NCBI RefSeq assembly: GCF_004023625.1
Contig: NZ_RPDJ01000001.1
Span: 434,001 to 498,000 of the forward strand
Source: Streptomyces cavernae
Lineage (GTDB): Bacteria > Actinomycetota > Actinomycetes > Streptomycetales > Streptomycetaceae
Length of the DNA stretch: 64,000 nt
Direction of reading: 5' to 3'
The position numbers were made by a program, and so were the translations under genes. The notes below the pieces were generated by a model. It was not told the origin of the DNA. It saw nothing but the letters and a program-made list of their open reading frames with translations, and searched no databases. Below, one piece after another: positions 45,085-54,320 of the stretch. Every line of letters begins with the position of its first letter. Positions within the stretch are counted from its first letter, which is position 1.

Positions 45085-45525
45085 TCACGAAAGGCGTAGA
45101 TCGATCCAAGGAATGGTTTCCCCTGGCAGCACGTACCGCTCGATCTCGGCGAATCCGTGCTTGTATGCGAACCGCAGGCCGTCCTCGTTGGAGGACAGGA
45201 CCACCGTTTCGATCACCTTGGCGCCCAATGCCCGTGCGCGGTTGAGCCCGCGAGCATAGAGATCCTCGCCGAACCCCTGCCGACGGTGAGGAGCGAGCAC
45301 ACGGGCGATCACGGTGGCCGTCAGCGTGTCGTCCGACGGAGGACGCACCGTGCTGCAGCCCACGAGAATGTCACCGTTGTACGCGACTTCCAGGTGATGG
45401 CGCTGTGCGCGCTCCTGTACCTCCTCCATGGACAGGAGGTGCGTAGGGATGATCACGTTGTGGACGTACTGCCAGTCTCTGAAGGTGGCGTCATCGTCCG
45501 GCTGTTGGATGCGAAGGTCAGACAT
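45085..45525 (-). CDS. GNAT-family N-acetyltransferase
   Basis: 146 aa from ATG at 45525 (MSDLRIQQPDDDATFRDWQYV). The acetyl-CoA motif is ARVLAPHRRQGFGEDLYARGLNRARALGA, containing the Q/R-x-x-G-x-G/A loop. It ends GFAEIERYVLPGETIPWIDLRLS. The acceptor cannot be predicted. It is convergent with the GlsB gene and divergent from the metallopeptidase. Confidence 0.9.
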   Translation of the reverse strand: MSDLRIQQPDDDATFRDWQYVHNVIIPTHLLSMEEVQERAQRHHLEVAYNGDILVGCSTVRPPSDDTLTATVIARVLAPHRRQGFGEDLYARGLNRARALGAKVIETVVLSSNEDGLRFAYKHGFAEIERYVLPGETIPWIDLRLS

Positions 45526-45686
45526 CGCAGCAGAAGACCCGAGTACGCCTTGGACGTCAACTCCGTTTTGCCGCGCCGGCGAGACGCCATGGCCGCCAAG
45601 GGTGCACGCCGCCGAAGCGGAGCGTGTGCCCTCGGTTCCAGCAGACGGGGGCGTGCTGTCCATGCGATGTGGCACGATCGGCTCAC

Positions 45687-47084
45687 ATGTCGTCCTTGCC
45701 TGTGTGGTCCTCAACGGCCGTACGCCGTCTGCTGGTTGTTCTTCTGGTAGTGCTCGTGACGGCGGGCGCCACGGCGGCCGGGGTCGTCACAGAGCCCCGG
45801 GGCGAGGCGCGGCCCTCCGAGGCCGCGACCCCCGATCGCCTGCGTTACGACGTCACCGTGCGCGGCGACGCCGACGGCTCCAACTGGAGTGGCCGGCAGC
45901 GGGTGTCGTTCCGGAACTCCGCCGAACGGCCCCTGCGCGAGGTGTACTTGCGGTTGTGGGGAAACGGCGACGACGGTTGCGGTACGCCGGGAAGACCGTC
46001 TCCTGTCAGAGTGTTCAACGTGCGCGGCGGCAACCCGGGCCGACTGACCGTGGAGTGCACGGCACTGCGCATCACCCTGCGGAAACCGCTGGCGCGCGGG
46101 GAGCGGGCGAGCATCGCCTTCGACGTATCCATCACTGTGCCCGAGCGCAACGACCGCTTCGGCCGCGAGGGAGCGTTCCGCTTCCTGGGCAACGCCCTAC
46201 CCGTACTCGCTGTGCACGACGCGAAGGGGTGGCACCTCGATCCTTATGTGCGGATCGGCGAGAGCTTCTACAGCCTGGCCAGTGACTTCAAGGTGCGCAT
46301 CGACCACCCGTCGACCCTCAAGGTCCCTGCGACCGGCCGCAGTTGGACCGAGTCCGGAGAACCGGGTCGCGCCATCACACACAGCATCGCGTACCGGGTA
46401 CGGGACTTCGCCTGGGCGGCCGGCCCGTTTCGCACGGTGAGTGAGACCTCCCCCGGGGGCGTGCGCGTGAAGTCGTACTGGGCACCGAGCACGCCCGCCG
46501 CTGGAGTACGCCTGACCCGCAAGGACGGCGTCAGCGCCGTCGACCGGTTCAGCAAGGAGTTCGGTCGCTATCCCTATGGCGAGATCGACCTCGTGATGAC
46601 CGAGAAGTTCGGCGGCGGAATGGAGTACCCCGGCCTGGTCCTCCTCGGCACCACCGACGAGGGCAGCGCCGTCGTCCACGAGGTGGCGCACCAGTGGTGG
46701 TACAACATCGTGGGCAACGACCAGTACGGCGCGCCATGGTTGGACGAAAGTTTCGCCCAGTACGCCAACGCGCGGTTCTACGGGTGGGACACCCGCGGGT
46801 GCTGGTCCGACGTCGACTGGCCGAACGACCGAACCGCGTTGACCGACTCGATGGCCTACTGGTCCGCGCACCGTGACCAGTACCATCTCGTCTACACGGC
46901 CGGTTCCTGCGCGCTCGCGGACCTGGAACGCACCATCGGGGCCGAGGCCATGGCGCGACTCCTCAAGCGGTATGCACAGGACCACTGGTACGGCGTCTCC
47001 ACCACCAGCGCGTTCAAGAAGGCCGCCCAATCGGCCACTGGCAAAGACCTCGGGCCCTTCTGGAAACAGCACTACATCCGCTGA
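45687..47084 (+). CDS. Secreted M1-family zinc metallopeptidase
   Basis: 465 aa from ATG at 45687. An N-terminal membrane segment or signal (RRLLVVLLVVLVTAGATAAGVV) precedes the M1 N-terminal beta domain. The gluzincin motif is intact: H331-E-V-A-H335 and E354 in WLDES, spaced x18. GGGMEYPG is the exopeptidase GxMEN-like loop. Compared with full aminopeptidases N (about 850 aa) the C-terminal helical domain is short, as in the Streptomyces short M1 proteins. It probably trims peptides outside the cell. Confidence 0.93.
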   Translation: MSSLPVWSSTAVRRLLVVLLVVLVTAGATAAGVVTEPRGEARPSEAATPDRLRYDVTVRGDADGSNWSGRQRVSFRNSAERPLREVYLRLWGNGDDGCGTPGRPSPVRVFNVRGGNPGRLTVECTALRITLRKPLARGERASIAFDVSITVPERNDRFGREGAFRFLGNALPVLAVHDAKGWHLDPYVRIGESFYSLASDFKVRIDHPSTLKVPATGRSWTESGEPGRAITHSIAYRVRDFAWAAGPFRTVSETSPGGVRVKSYWAPSTPAAGVRLTRKDGVSAVDRFSKEFGRYPYGEIDLVMTEKFGGGMEYPGLVLLGTTDEGSAVVHEVAHQWWYNIVGNDQYGAPWLDESFAQYANARFYGWDTRGCWSDVDWPNDRTALTDSMAYWSAHRDQYHLVYTAGSCALADLERTIGAEAMARLLKRYAQDHWYGVSTTSAFKKAAQSATGKDLGPFWKQHYIR

Positions 47085-47687
47085 GAGCACGTCGTCTTCT
47101 GGGGCGCCGCGTTCACGGCCGGGCTGCACGCGGCCCTGCGGGTCCCGCGCGGGACCGAACTCGGGGGTCGCGGCGGAGGTGGGACGGGCCAGTCGGCCTC
47201 GCGTGCAGTGAAGAACTCCTGGACGGGGGATCGCGCTGGACGGACTCGCCGCGTTACGGCACCCGCAGCGACGATGCCAGGGCTGGAACGGGCTGGTCGC
47301 GGGATACGCGACACCGGCCGAACACGCCTGCACCGCAGCCGTGACGCGTGTGCGAGCTGCTGCCGCCACCGGTTTGAGCGGGCGACCGGGCGCGCACCCA
47401 AGGCAGCTGGCCGGGGACGCACGGTGACCGCAGGAGGGTGTCCACGCACGGGAGTTGTCCATGGACACAGGGTGAACCGGATGGGGCTTCACACCTCACC
47501 AAAGACTCGCATAAGTTGCATATAAGGGTGGTTTGCGCATAACGGCGGTGCCACCATGGATCGGGAGGCGCACCTGCGCCGGGGGCGCCCGGATCCCTGT
47601 GGAGGCTCGCCCCATCCTTCGTTCCGCCGTCAGGCGCAGAGCCACCCCGCGTGTCCCCCTGTTGGCGGTCGGTCTGGAGGGTGCCGG
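47085..47687. other. Intergenic region with AT-rich promoter-like island
   Basis: About 600 bp. An unusually A/T-rich island at about 47508-47545 contains GCATAAG, TTGCATATAAG and GCGCATAACG, three near-copies of GCATA spaced about 9-17 bp. It may be a promoter or direct-repeat operator for the Rph-like gene. A frame from ATG at 47556 runs into the gene but reads arginine/proline-rich and is likely 5' leader. No other gene is seen. Confidence 0.4.
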
Positions 47688-50168
47688 ATGACAATGATCG
47701 ACGAACGTCATGACGACGGGGACGCGCGGGGCGTGCGCCAGAGGCACTGCGAACGCCCGGTTGGTCGGCCGAGTGGAGCGTCGACCGCGGCCCGCGTCAC
47801 GGGATCGAGGCGCGGCGCGAGCCCGCCCCGCTCGGGCGGCCTCGAGGTCATGCGCCTCGATGATCCCCGTGCCGTGATCCCGGAACTGACGGGTTCCAAG
47901 GCCGCACGCCTCGCCCGGGCGGCCGCGGCGGGGCTGCCCGTCCTGCCCGGGTTTGTGATGGCCTACGCGTCCGAAGAGCTGCGGCACCCCGATCCTGAGC
48001 CGACCGCTCCGGAACCCTCCGGCCGCTACGAAGTGCCCGGTTCCGCACCGCCCTCGCCGGAATCGTCCGACCCCGAACCGTCCGACCCGGAACCGTGCGG
48101 CGCCGGCTCGCCCGACCCGGAGCCGCCCGAGCCGGAACCCGCCCTGCGCCGCGCCTGGAACGAACTGTCCGACGGTGGCACACGGCCACTGGCCGTACGC
48201 TCCTCGTCCCCGAACGAGGACACACGGGAGTCGTCCCAGGCCGGACAGTTCACCTCGGTACTCGATGTGCGCAACTGGACGGAGTTCCGCGGGGCCGTGC
48301 GCGCGGTGCTCGACTCGGCCCGCGGGCCGGACGCCACGACGGCGCCGATGGCGGTGCTCGTGCAGCCGATGCTGGCGGCCCGGGCCGGGGGCGTGCTCTT
48401 CGGAGCGGATCCCCTGGCGGGCCGGGCGGACCGGATGCTGGTGAGCGCCGTAGCGGGTGGCCCGCACACCCTGGTCGGCGGGGAACGATCCGGGACCACC
48501 TACCGACTGGGCCGCCGGGGGCGGGTGTTGCACACCGAGGTGCCTGGTTCCGAGGTGCCTGGTGTGCCCGAGACAGATGAAACAGGGGAGATCGGCGAGT
48601 CCGGTGTCCCGCGACGAGGCGCCCTCCACGAAGGCACAGGTCCAGCGGACGGGACCGCGCATGCGTCCGTACTCACTCCCGGCGAGCTACGACGCCTGGC
48701 GCAGCTGGCGCGGCGGGCCCGTCGTGTGTTCGGAGAAGCCCAGGACATCGAGTTCGGCTTCGACACCGATGGGCGGCTGTGGCTGTTCCAGTGCAGGCCG
48801 ATCACGGCGATGGCGGCGCGGCCCTCGCGGCGGGCACGGCTGCTGGGGCCGGGGCCGGTCATGGAGACCCTGCCGGATCAGTTGCAGCCGCTGGAGGAGG
48901 ACCTGTGGGTGGTGCCCATGTCCCGCGGTCTGGCCGCCGCCCTGGACATCGCCGGCAGCGCGCCGCGCCGGTGGCTGCGCCGGTTGCCCGTCGTGACGTC
49001 GGTCGACGGCCGTGCGGCGGCCGATCTGCGGCTGATCGGCGCGCTACCGCCCCGGCACCGTTGGCTGGCGCTGCTCAACCCGGCGCCGAGCGGCCGTCGG
49101 CTCGCCGCCGCATGGCGGGTGGGGCGGCTGACCTCAGCCCTGCCCGGGCTTGCGGTCGACCTGGTGGCGGACGTCGACCGCCGCCTCACCGAGACGCCGC
49201 ACCCGGCCGGCCTTCCCACCCCCTCTCTCGTCTCCACACTGCGCTGGACCCGCGGCGTCCTGGTGTCCCTGCACGCACAGGAGGCCCTGGCCGGCGCGCT
49301 CCTGCCCGAGACGGGCACGAAGACCGCCGCGGGCACCGCACTGACCACCCTTGCCCGGGCTCGCGCCCTGGGCATGCCGGACCATCGCACGGTGGTGGCG
49401 GAGCCGGTGGTGCTGGCCCTGGTTCCGCCGAACCTGCGGGGTGGTGCGGGGCTGCCCGGCACACCCCGCGGTCGCGGGCCGCACACCGGGGCCCCGGAAC
49501 TGACCGCGCCCGTCGCCGCCCTGCCCACCCGCGAGACGCTGCGACTGCGCATCCGCTGGGTGCAGGAGCTACAGGTGAGGTTGGTGGGGGAGGCCGGGCG
49601 GCGGCTGGCGGCGCGGGGCGCCCTGGCGGACACCGAACACGTCGGACTGCTGCGCTGGCCGGAGCTGGTCGCGGGGCTGGGCGGCGAAGGGCTCCCGGAA
49701 GGACTGGGGCGGCGGGCATCGCACACCGCGTCGGCACCGCTGCCGGACGTCTTCCGGGTCACCGAGGACGGTGTCGTCGTGGCCCAGCGGCCCAAGGGGC
49801 CCGACGCCGGACGGGGAGTGTCCGGCGGGCGGGCCGCCGGCACCGTCTGGGACGGCAATGGTCCGCGTCCGGACGACCCCGTGCTGGTGGTGCGGAGCCT
49901 CGACCCCGCGTTGGCGCCGCTGCTGCCCGCTCTCACCGCCCTCGTCGCCCAGACGGGCAGCCCGCTGTCCCATCTCGCCCTGCTGGCAAGGGAGTTCGGC
50001 CTCCCCACGGTGGTCGGTGTCACCGACGCGGCGCGCCGTTTCCCGTCGGGCTCGCTGCTCACGGTCGACGGCACCACCGGTGAGGTGCGTCCGGCCACGG
50101 ATGACCTGCCCCCCGTCACCGACGACAGCCATCCCGCTCCCGGCGCACGAGCGGAGGCCGTCCCATGA
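47688..50168 (+). CDS. Rph/PEP-synthase-like ATP-grasp phosphotransferase
   Basis: 826 aa from ATG at 47688 (GGAGGG 7 bp upstream). An ATP-grasp (PPDK_N-type) domain at 45-400 has GSKAARLARAAAAGLPVLPGFV, LAVRSSSPNEDTRESSQAGQF and DIEFGFDTDGRLWLFQCRPI. A helical middle spans about 400-700. A swiveling phosphohistidine domain at 730-815 has H762 in GSPLSHLALLAREFGLPTVVGV. No C-terminal PEP-binding barrel is present. The domain order therefore matches rifampicin phosphotransferase (ATP, substrate, His) rather than PEP synthase. Proline/glutamate-rich inserts are at about 102-160 and 285-325. The stop overlaps the next ATG. The substrate is unknown. Confidence 0.85.
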   Translation: MTMIDERHDDGDARGVRQRHCERPVGRPSGASTAARVTGSRRGASPPRSGGLEVMRLDDPRAVIPELTGSKAARLARAAAAGLPVLPGFVMAYASEELRHPDPEPTAPEPSGRYEVPGSAPPSPESSDPEPSDPEPCGAGSPDPEPPEPEPALRRAWNELSDGGTRPLAVRSSSPNEDTRESSQAGQFTSVLDVRNWTEFRGAVRAVLDSARGPDATTAPMAVLVQPMLAARAGGVLFGADPLAGRADRMLVSAVAGGPHTLVGGERSGTTYRLGRRGRVLHTEVPGSEVPGVPETDETGEIGESGVPRRGALHEGTGPADGTAHASVLTPGELRRLAQLARRARRVFGEAQDIEFGFDTDGRLWLFQCRPITAMAARPSRRARLLGPGPVMETLPDQLQPLEEDLWVVPMSRGLAAALDIAGSAPRRWLRRLPVVTSVDGRAAADLRLIGALPPRHRWLALLNPAPSGRRLAAAWRVGRLTSALPGLAVDLVADVDRRLTETPHPAGLPTPSLVSTLRWTRGVLVSLHAQEALAGALLPETGTKTAAGTALTTLARARALGMPDHRTVVAEPVVLALVPPNLRGGAGLPGTPRGRGPHTGAPELTAPVAALPTRETLRLRIRWVQELQVRLVGEAGRRLAARGALADTEHVGLLRWPELVAGLGGEGLPEGLGRRASHTASAPLPDVFRVTEDGVVVAQRPKGPDAGRGVSGGRAAGTVWDGNGPRPDDPVLVVRSLDPALAPLLPALTALVAQTGSPLSHLALLAREFGLPTVVGVTDAARRFPSGSLLTVDGTTGEVRPATDDLPPVTDDSHPAPGARAEAVP

Positions 50169-51418
50169 GGCGTCTCACCTATCTCTTCGGCGGGGCCGCG
50201 GCGGCCGGGGCCATGATCTACTTCGTCGTTTACCTGTATCGCTGGCAGTGGCAGCGCGCCATGCTGTGCGGGGTGGTGCTGATCATCGTCGAGATCCTGC
50301 TGCTCGGCGTGATGCTGCTCGGCCGGGTGGCACGGCTCGAGGAACGCGTCCGGGACGCCGACCGCGACCGAGTCGGACCGCCGGCACAGCAGCGAGACGT
50401 ACAGGACGTACTCGCCCGGCTGCGGCCGGGCGACGGCCGGGATGCCCTCGAACGCCGCGACGCCTTCGGTATCCGCGATGCCCTCGAACGCCGCGACTCC
50501 TTCGGCAGCCGCGATGCCGTGCACAGCCGCGATGCCGTGCACAGCCGTGATCCTCGCGGCCACCGCGATGCCCTCGGAAGCCCTGAATCCCTCGGAAGCC
50601 CTGAATCCCTCAGAAGCGCTGAGTCCTTCCGAAGCCATGAGTCCTTCGGAAGCCGTGAATCCCTCGGCATCCGCAGTTTCCGCGGCGCCCCCGGCCCTGG
50701 CGATCACGGCGATCACGATCGCCACGACGGCCACGACGGCCACGACGATCACGACGGCCACGACGATCACGACGGTCACGGCGCCCCCGGCGACCGGTTC
50801 CGCTGGCTCGACGATCCGCCGAACCGTACGTATGTCTTCGTACCGGTGCTGATGGTCACGGGTGTACTGCTGTCGGCGCTGGCCTGGCTGGTGCAGCGCA
50901 TCGCCTCCGCGACGGCACGCCCCAGGGCGGAGCGACAGCTTGCCGGGCGTCTCGCCGTACTCGCCGCACCGGCCGCGGACGACGACCTGCCGCCGTTCGG
51001 CGTTCCGCGGCACCGCCGCCGTACGGCACGCACCCTCGCGGTCGGCACCGTCGGGGCCGCACTGCTCGCCGGACTGGTAGGCGGGCTGGCCGAGCTCACG
51101 CAGACCCGGCAGGAGGAGGACAACGACAGCGCGGCGACCTCGGTGGTGCTCCGTGTCGACATGCGCGGCGACACGTCGTCGCAGCGGGAGGCGCTCGCGG
51201 CGCGGCAGGCCTGGGAGCGCTGCCGTGACTCCACGTCCGTGCCGCTGGGCCACGCCACCCTGGGCCGGCTCGACGACGGTCTCTACGCCGGCGTGGTGCG
51301 GCCGGCGCTCACCGATCACGACCGTGTGCGGCTGCGCGGCTGTCTGGAGGACGCCGGCCTGGAGCGCACCCATCTCACGGTCCTGGGCATAGGCGACGTG
51401 GAGACGCACGAGGGCTGA
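50165..51418 (+). CDS. Four-helix membrane protein with hexapeptide-repeat and His/Asp-rich loop
   Basis: 417 aa; ATG at 50165 overlaps the stop of the Rph-like gene (ATGA). Membrane helices are at about 8-26, 33-53, 223-246 and 290-309. Between helices 2 and 3, residues 92-172 are about 14 six-residue repeats of the type RDALER / RDAVHS / PESLGS / HESFGS. Residues 180-206 are almost only H, D and G (GDHGDHDRHDGHDGHDDHD). The C-terminal about 100 residues form a soluble domain with two cysteines. If both ends are cytoplasmic, the charged loop is also cytoplasmic, and it could bind metal ions. I do not recognise a family. Confidence 0.75.
   Translation: MRRLTYLFGGAAAAGAMIYFVVYLYRWQWQRAMLCGVVLIIVEILLLGVMLLGRVARLEERVRDADRDRVGPPAQQRDVQDVLARLRPGDGRDALERRDAFGIRDALERRDSFGSRDAVHSRDAVHSRDPRGHRDALGSPESLGSPESLRSAESFRSHESFGSRESLGIRSFRGAPGPGDHGDHDRHDGHDGHDDHDGHDDHDGHGAPGDRFRWLDDPPNRTYVFVPVLMVTGVLLSALAWLVQRIASATARPRAERQLAGRLAVLAAPAADDDLPPFGVPRHRRRTARTLAVGTVGAALLAGLVGGLAELTQTRQEEDNDSAATSVVLRVDMRGDTSSQREALAARQAWERCRDSTSVPLGHATLGRLDDGLYAGVVRPALTDHDRVRLRGCLEDAGLERTHLTVLGIGDVETHEG
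50438..50680 (+). repeat. 18-bp tandem repeat array encoding hexapeptides
   Basis: About 13-14 degenerate 18-bp units in frame within the membrane-protein gene. The best copies are CCCTCGGAAGCCCTGAAT, found twice in a row at about 50580-50615, and GATGCCGTGCACAGCCGC, found twice at about 50514-50549. An early 36-bp pair at 50441-50512 shows later doubling. The array probably changes length by slippage between strains. Confidence 0.8.
50702..50782 (+). repeat. 9-bp CACGACGGC/CACGACGAT repeat encoding a His-Asp-Gly tract
   Basis: Within the same gene, units of CACGACGGC and CACGACGAT repeat to give HDG/HDD triplets, 27 residues with about ten His and eleven Asp. It is a separate expansion from the hexapeptide array. 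Confidence 0.8.
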
Positions 51419-51516
51419 GACCGGAAACGAGAGGAATGGCATACCTCACAGCGTTTTGTCCGTATTGAGGGGTACTCTTCCGGGGACGCTTCCGTCTCCC
51501 TCCGATCCGGGCCGTT

Positions 51517-52215
51517 ATGGCAGTCATCTCAGCAACCGTTCCCCGCCCATCCGTTACCACCCGGCGTTTCCGCCGTGTCACACTCCGCGTTCTCGCTGGA
51601 CTCGTGTTCGGCTATCTCGCCCTCTGGGCGACTGGAGCGTTGGGCATCCTCGCCCTGTCGCATTGGGTCAATGAGGAGACCCCGCCGCCCGCAGGAACCC
51701 GCACCGTCCAGGGCATCAATCACTTCCAGCCGGTCGACGGCAAACTCTGGCGCGGCGCCGCCCCCTCCGAGCGAGGCTATGCGGAACTGGCCCGACTGCG
51801 GTTCACCACCGTGGTGGACCTGCGCGCCGAGGACCTGAGCGCGACCCAGCTCGCCAAGCCGCGCGAGGCGGGGCTGAAGGTCGTCCGGCTGCCGATCAGG
51901 GACGGCCAGACGCCGGAACCCGGCCAGGTGCGACGGCTGCTGCAGGTGGTGAACACCGCGCCCGGACCGGTCTTCGTGCACTGCGGTGCGGGAGTCGGCC
52001 GAACTGGTTCGATAGCGGCGGCCTACCTGGTGCGGACCGGGCAGGAGTCGCCGGCGGCGGCGGTGCGGCTCAACCTCGCGGTCGGCCCTCCGTCGATCGA
52101 GCAGATCTACTACGGGCTGAACCTGACCAAGACCCATGCGAACCAGCCGCCCCTCGCGGTGGTCGCGGTGAGCCGACTGGTGGACGCCCCACGCAGGATG
52201 TGGTCCTGGCTGTGA
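51517..52215 (+). CDS. Membrane-anchored dual-specificity/tyrosine phosphatase-like protein
   Basis: 232 aa. One N-terminal membrane helix (RVLAGLVFGYLALWATGALGILAL) anchors the protein. The catalytic part has GINHFQPVDGKLWRGAAPSERGY, VVDLRAED and the P-loop HCGAGVGRTG with Cys156 and Arg162, the CX5R motif of Cys-based phosphatases. The general-acid Asp is likely in RDGQTPEPG. It would dephosphorylate protein or lipid/inositol phosphates at the membrane. It lies 98 bp after the membrane protein, possibly one operon with the Rph-like gene. Confidence 0.9.
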   Translation: MAVISATVPRPSVTTRRFRRVTLRVLAGLVFGYLALWATGALGILALSHWVNEETPPPAGTRTVQGINHFQPVDGKLWRGAAPSERGYAELARLRFTTVVDLRAEDLSATQLAKPREAGLKVVRLPIRDGQTPEPGQVRRLLQVVNTAPGPVFVHCGAGVGRTGSIAAAYLVRTGQESPAAAVRLNLAVGPPSIEQIYYGLNLTKTHANQPPLAVVAVSRLVDAPRRMWSWL

Positions 52216-52282
52216 TCCCGAGATTCCTCGAGCCGTGACGCGTGATCCCGGACATGGATACAGGCCCGGCGTGGGGCGGCGC

Positions 52283-53215
52283 CTACAGGGTGAGGTCCAG
52301 GACTGCCTTGCCGTGGAGGCTGCGGCCCAGGAGGGCGGCGATGCCTTCGTGGACTTCGTTCCAGCTGCCACGCCACGAGATGTGTGGGGTGAGGTCCTGG
52401 GCGGCGAGGCGGTCCGCGAGCCAGGTCAGGTCCGGGCCGGGGAGTGGGCCGTCCTGGATGTGGAAGGTGACGATGGAGCGTCCGTGGCGTCCGTCGTTGC
52501 CCAGGAAAGCGCCGGGCGGAAACTGCACGGGCTGCAGTGTGACATCGCCGACAGCGACCAGCGTGCCGTGCGGTGCCAGTTTCTCGAACGCCTTCACCAA
52601 CTGAGGGCCTCCGACGCAGTCCACGACGGCGTCCATGAGGGCGTCGGCGTGTTCCGGGCCCGGGATCACGTCATCGGCGCCCAGGGCGCGCAGGTGGTCG
52701 CCGTGGGTGTCGGGGTCGCCGGTGGAGGCGATCACGTGTGCGCCGCCGCGGTGAGCGAGCTGTACTGCGTACTGTCCGACGCCGCCGGTGGAGCCGGTGA
52801 TGAGGATGCGTTTGCCCGGCAGGGAGCCGATTCGGCGCAGTGCGCGTAGGGCGCTGGTTCCGGTGACCGGCAGGGTGCTGAGTGCTCCGGGGTCGGCGTC
52901 GGCGGGTGCGACGCCGAGCAGACCGGTGTCAACCGCCCTGAACTCGGCCCAGCCTCCGCCATCGCCCAGGGTGAGTACTGCGGTTCCGGCAGCCGGCCCG
53001 GAACCGTCGGCGGCCGCACGTTCGACCACTCCGGCGGCGTCCCAGCCCAGGACGGTGCCCTCTGGCGCTCGGGAGACGGCGTGAGTGACCTCTCCGAAGT
53101 TGAGCGAGGTGGCGGTTACCCGGATCAGGGCCTGGTGCGGGGCGGGTTCGGGGTCGGTGGTCTCGCCGAGGCGGAGACCTGAGGCAGCAGAGTGGTCGAC
53201 GAGCAGGGCACGCAT
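52283..53215 (-). CDS. Zinc-binding-dehydrogenase-family quinone oxidoreductase
   Basis: 310 aa from ATG at 53215 (GGAAAGGCG upstream). MDR fold: N-terminal GroES-like domain ([28 protein letters not shown]), then the NADPH Rossmann motif [22 protein letters not shown]. The structural and catalytic zinc ligands of alcohol dehydrogenases are absent, as in quinone reductases (QOR/zeta-crystallin). It reduces quinones or enals with NADPH. It is divergent from the TetR gene with a palindromic operator between them. Confidence 0.93.
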   Translation of the reverse strand: MRALLVDHSAASGLRLGETTDPEPAPHQALIRVTATSLNFGEVTHAVSRAPEGTVLGWDAAGVVERAAADGSGPAAGTAVLTLGDGGGWAEFRAVDTGLLGVAPADADPGALSTLPVTGTSALRALRRIGSLPGKRILITGSTGGVGQYAVQLAHRGGAHVIASTGDPDTHGDHLRALGADDVIPGPEHADALMDAVVDCVGGPQLVKAFEKLAPHGTLVAVGDVTLQPVQFPPGAFLGNDGRHGRSIVTFHIQDGPLPGPDLTWLADRLAAQDLTPHISWRGSWNEVHEGIAALLGRSLHGKAVLDLTL

Positions 53216-53250
53216 GTGGTTCGCCTTTCCAGGAGTGACACGAGCATTTA

Positions 53251-53265
53251 TGCCACTCAGTGGCA
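53251..53265. promoter_or_regulatory. TetR-type operator TGCCACT-C-AGTGGCA
   Basis: Perfect 7+7 bp palindrome with a one-base centre, midway between the divergent quinone-oxidoreductase and TetR start codons (36 and 43 bp away). A second, imperfect copy follows (TGCCTGCAAGTGGCG). It is the likely site for repression of both genes. Confidence 0.75.
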
Positions 53266-53307
53266 CATGCCTGCAAGTGGCGTTTGCCTCCGCGCTACAC
53301 TCGGCTC

Positions 53308-54039
53308 GTGACCGCCAGCCCCTCCACCTCGCCCGCTGCCGACCGCCGACGGGACGGGTCCCTGAAACAGGCGCCCGCCGACGCGCCGCTGAGGGAACGC
53401 AAGAAGCGCCGCACTCGGCAGGCACTGATCGATGCCGCGCTCGAACAGTTCACCCAGCGCGGATTCGGCGGCGTGACGCTGGACGAGCTCTGCGACGAGG
53501 TGGAGGTGTCCAAACGCACCTTCTTCCGGAACTTCACCAGCAAGGAAGACGTCGCGATGGCTCCCCTCCAGGACTTCTGGACGGCCTTCCTGGAGGAACT
53601 GCAGATCAGCCGACCCGACGGCGGTCCGCTGCTGGAGCTGGCGCGGGACGCCCTCCTCTCCGCAGTGGACCGCGTGGCCGACGAGGAATGGGCACACCGG
53701 ACCCTGCTCAGCCTCCGGCTGGCCGAGCAGACCCCCTCGATGCACGCGCACAGCCTGCACTTCTGCGATCGCACCACCCAGGCGGCGCTGGAGATCCTGC
53801 ACCGCAGATTCAACCTCGACAACCGCGGCGACCCTCGCCCCCGCCTGGCCGCGGACATGCTGGTCGCAGCGTTCCGCTACGCCCTCACCGGCTGGGCAGT
53901 CCAAGCCGCGCGCACCAGCGAACCGACCTCGGCCCGGCCACCGGCCAAACAGGAACTCGCGACCCGCTTCCGTGAAGCTGTCGTCGCACTCCCGGCCACC
54001 CTCACGATGACCGTCGCTCCCCGTCGAACCAACAGCTGA
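53308..54039 (+). CDS. TetR-family transcriptional regulator
   Basis: 243 aa from GTG at 53308. The HTH is [49 protein letters not shown] (about 35-85), with the typical TetR residues T-F-F-R-x-F. The C-terminal ligand domain is helical with an extended tail ([25 protein letters not shown]). It most likely represses the divergent quinone oxidoreductase through the TGCCACTCAGTGGCA operator. The inducer may be a quinone or aldehyde. Confidence 0.94.
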   Translation: MTASPSTSPAADRRRDGSLKQAPADAPLRERKKRRTRQALIDAALEQFTQRGFGGVTLDELCDEVEVSKRTFFRNFTSKEDVAMAPLQDFWTAFLEELQISRPDGGPLLELARDALLSAVDRVADEEWAHRTLLSLRLAEQTPSMHAHSLHFCDRTTQAALEILHRRFNLDNRGDPRPRLAADMLVAAFRYALTGWAVQAARTSEPTSARPPAKQELATRFREAVVALPATLTMTVAPRRTNS

Positions 54040-54069
54040 CCGCGACGGTCCAAATGGTGCGCGCACTCT

Positions 54070-54250
54070 CGCGGTTGCCGCCCGGCCCGTCCGCACACAG
54101 CAACGCATCCGTGGGGTCGAACAGTTCGTCCCCGCAAGCGGTCAGACAGTCGAATACGTCCTCCCGGAAGCGTGACGCTTTCGCGAACGCTTCCCCCGGA
54201 ACATGATCAGGCAGCCGACTCACCTTCACGGCCTTCGTCGTGGTCACGTG
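54070..54250 (-). mobile_element. Transposase remnant (N-terminal part, IS701/NF041680-like)
   Basis: The minus strand reads VSRLPDHVPGEAFAKASRF, then REDVFDCLTACGDELFDPTDALLCADGP, the N-terminal signature of a Streptomyces transposase family (YxCLxxRADALFELxDAVLCADGPV). It breaks off after GP and the catalytic domain is missing. The MITE at 54325-54513 sits just upstream of it. Confidence 0.7.
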
Positions 54251-54320
54251 CGCCCTTGGTCGGAGCACATGATCAGACGAAGGCCGCCTCAGCGTCCGGC
54301 GAACAGCCCAGGTGAGCGGC

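Noticed and set aside
50438..50782. Repeat array as CRISPR
   Set aside because: No spacers of constant length; the repeats are contiguous, 18 bp and 9 bp, and in frame in a coding sequence.
48878..51442. 854-codon minus-strand open frame
   Set aside because: Shadow of the Rph-like and membrane-protein genes; its repeats mirror the hexapeptide array.
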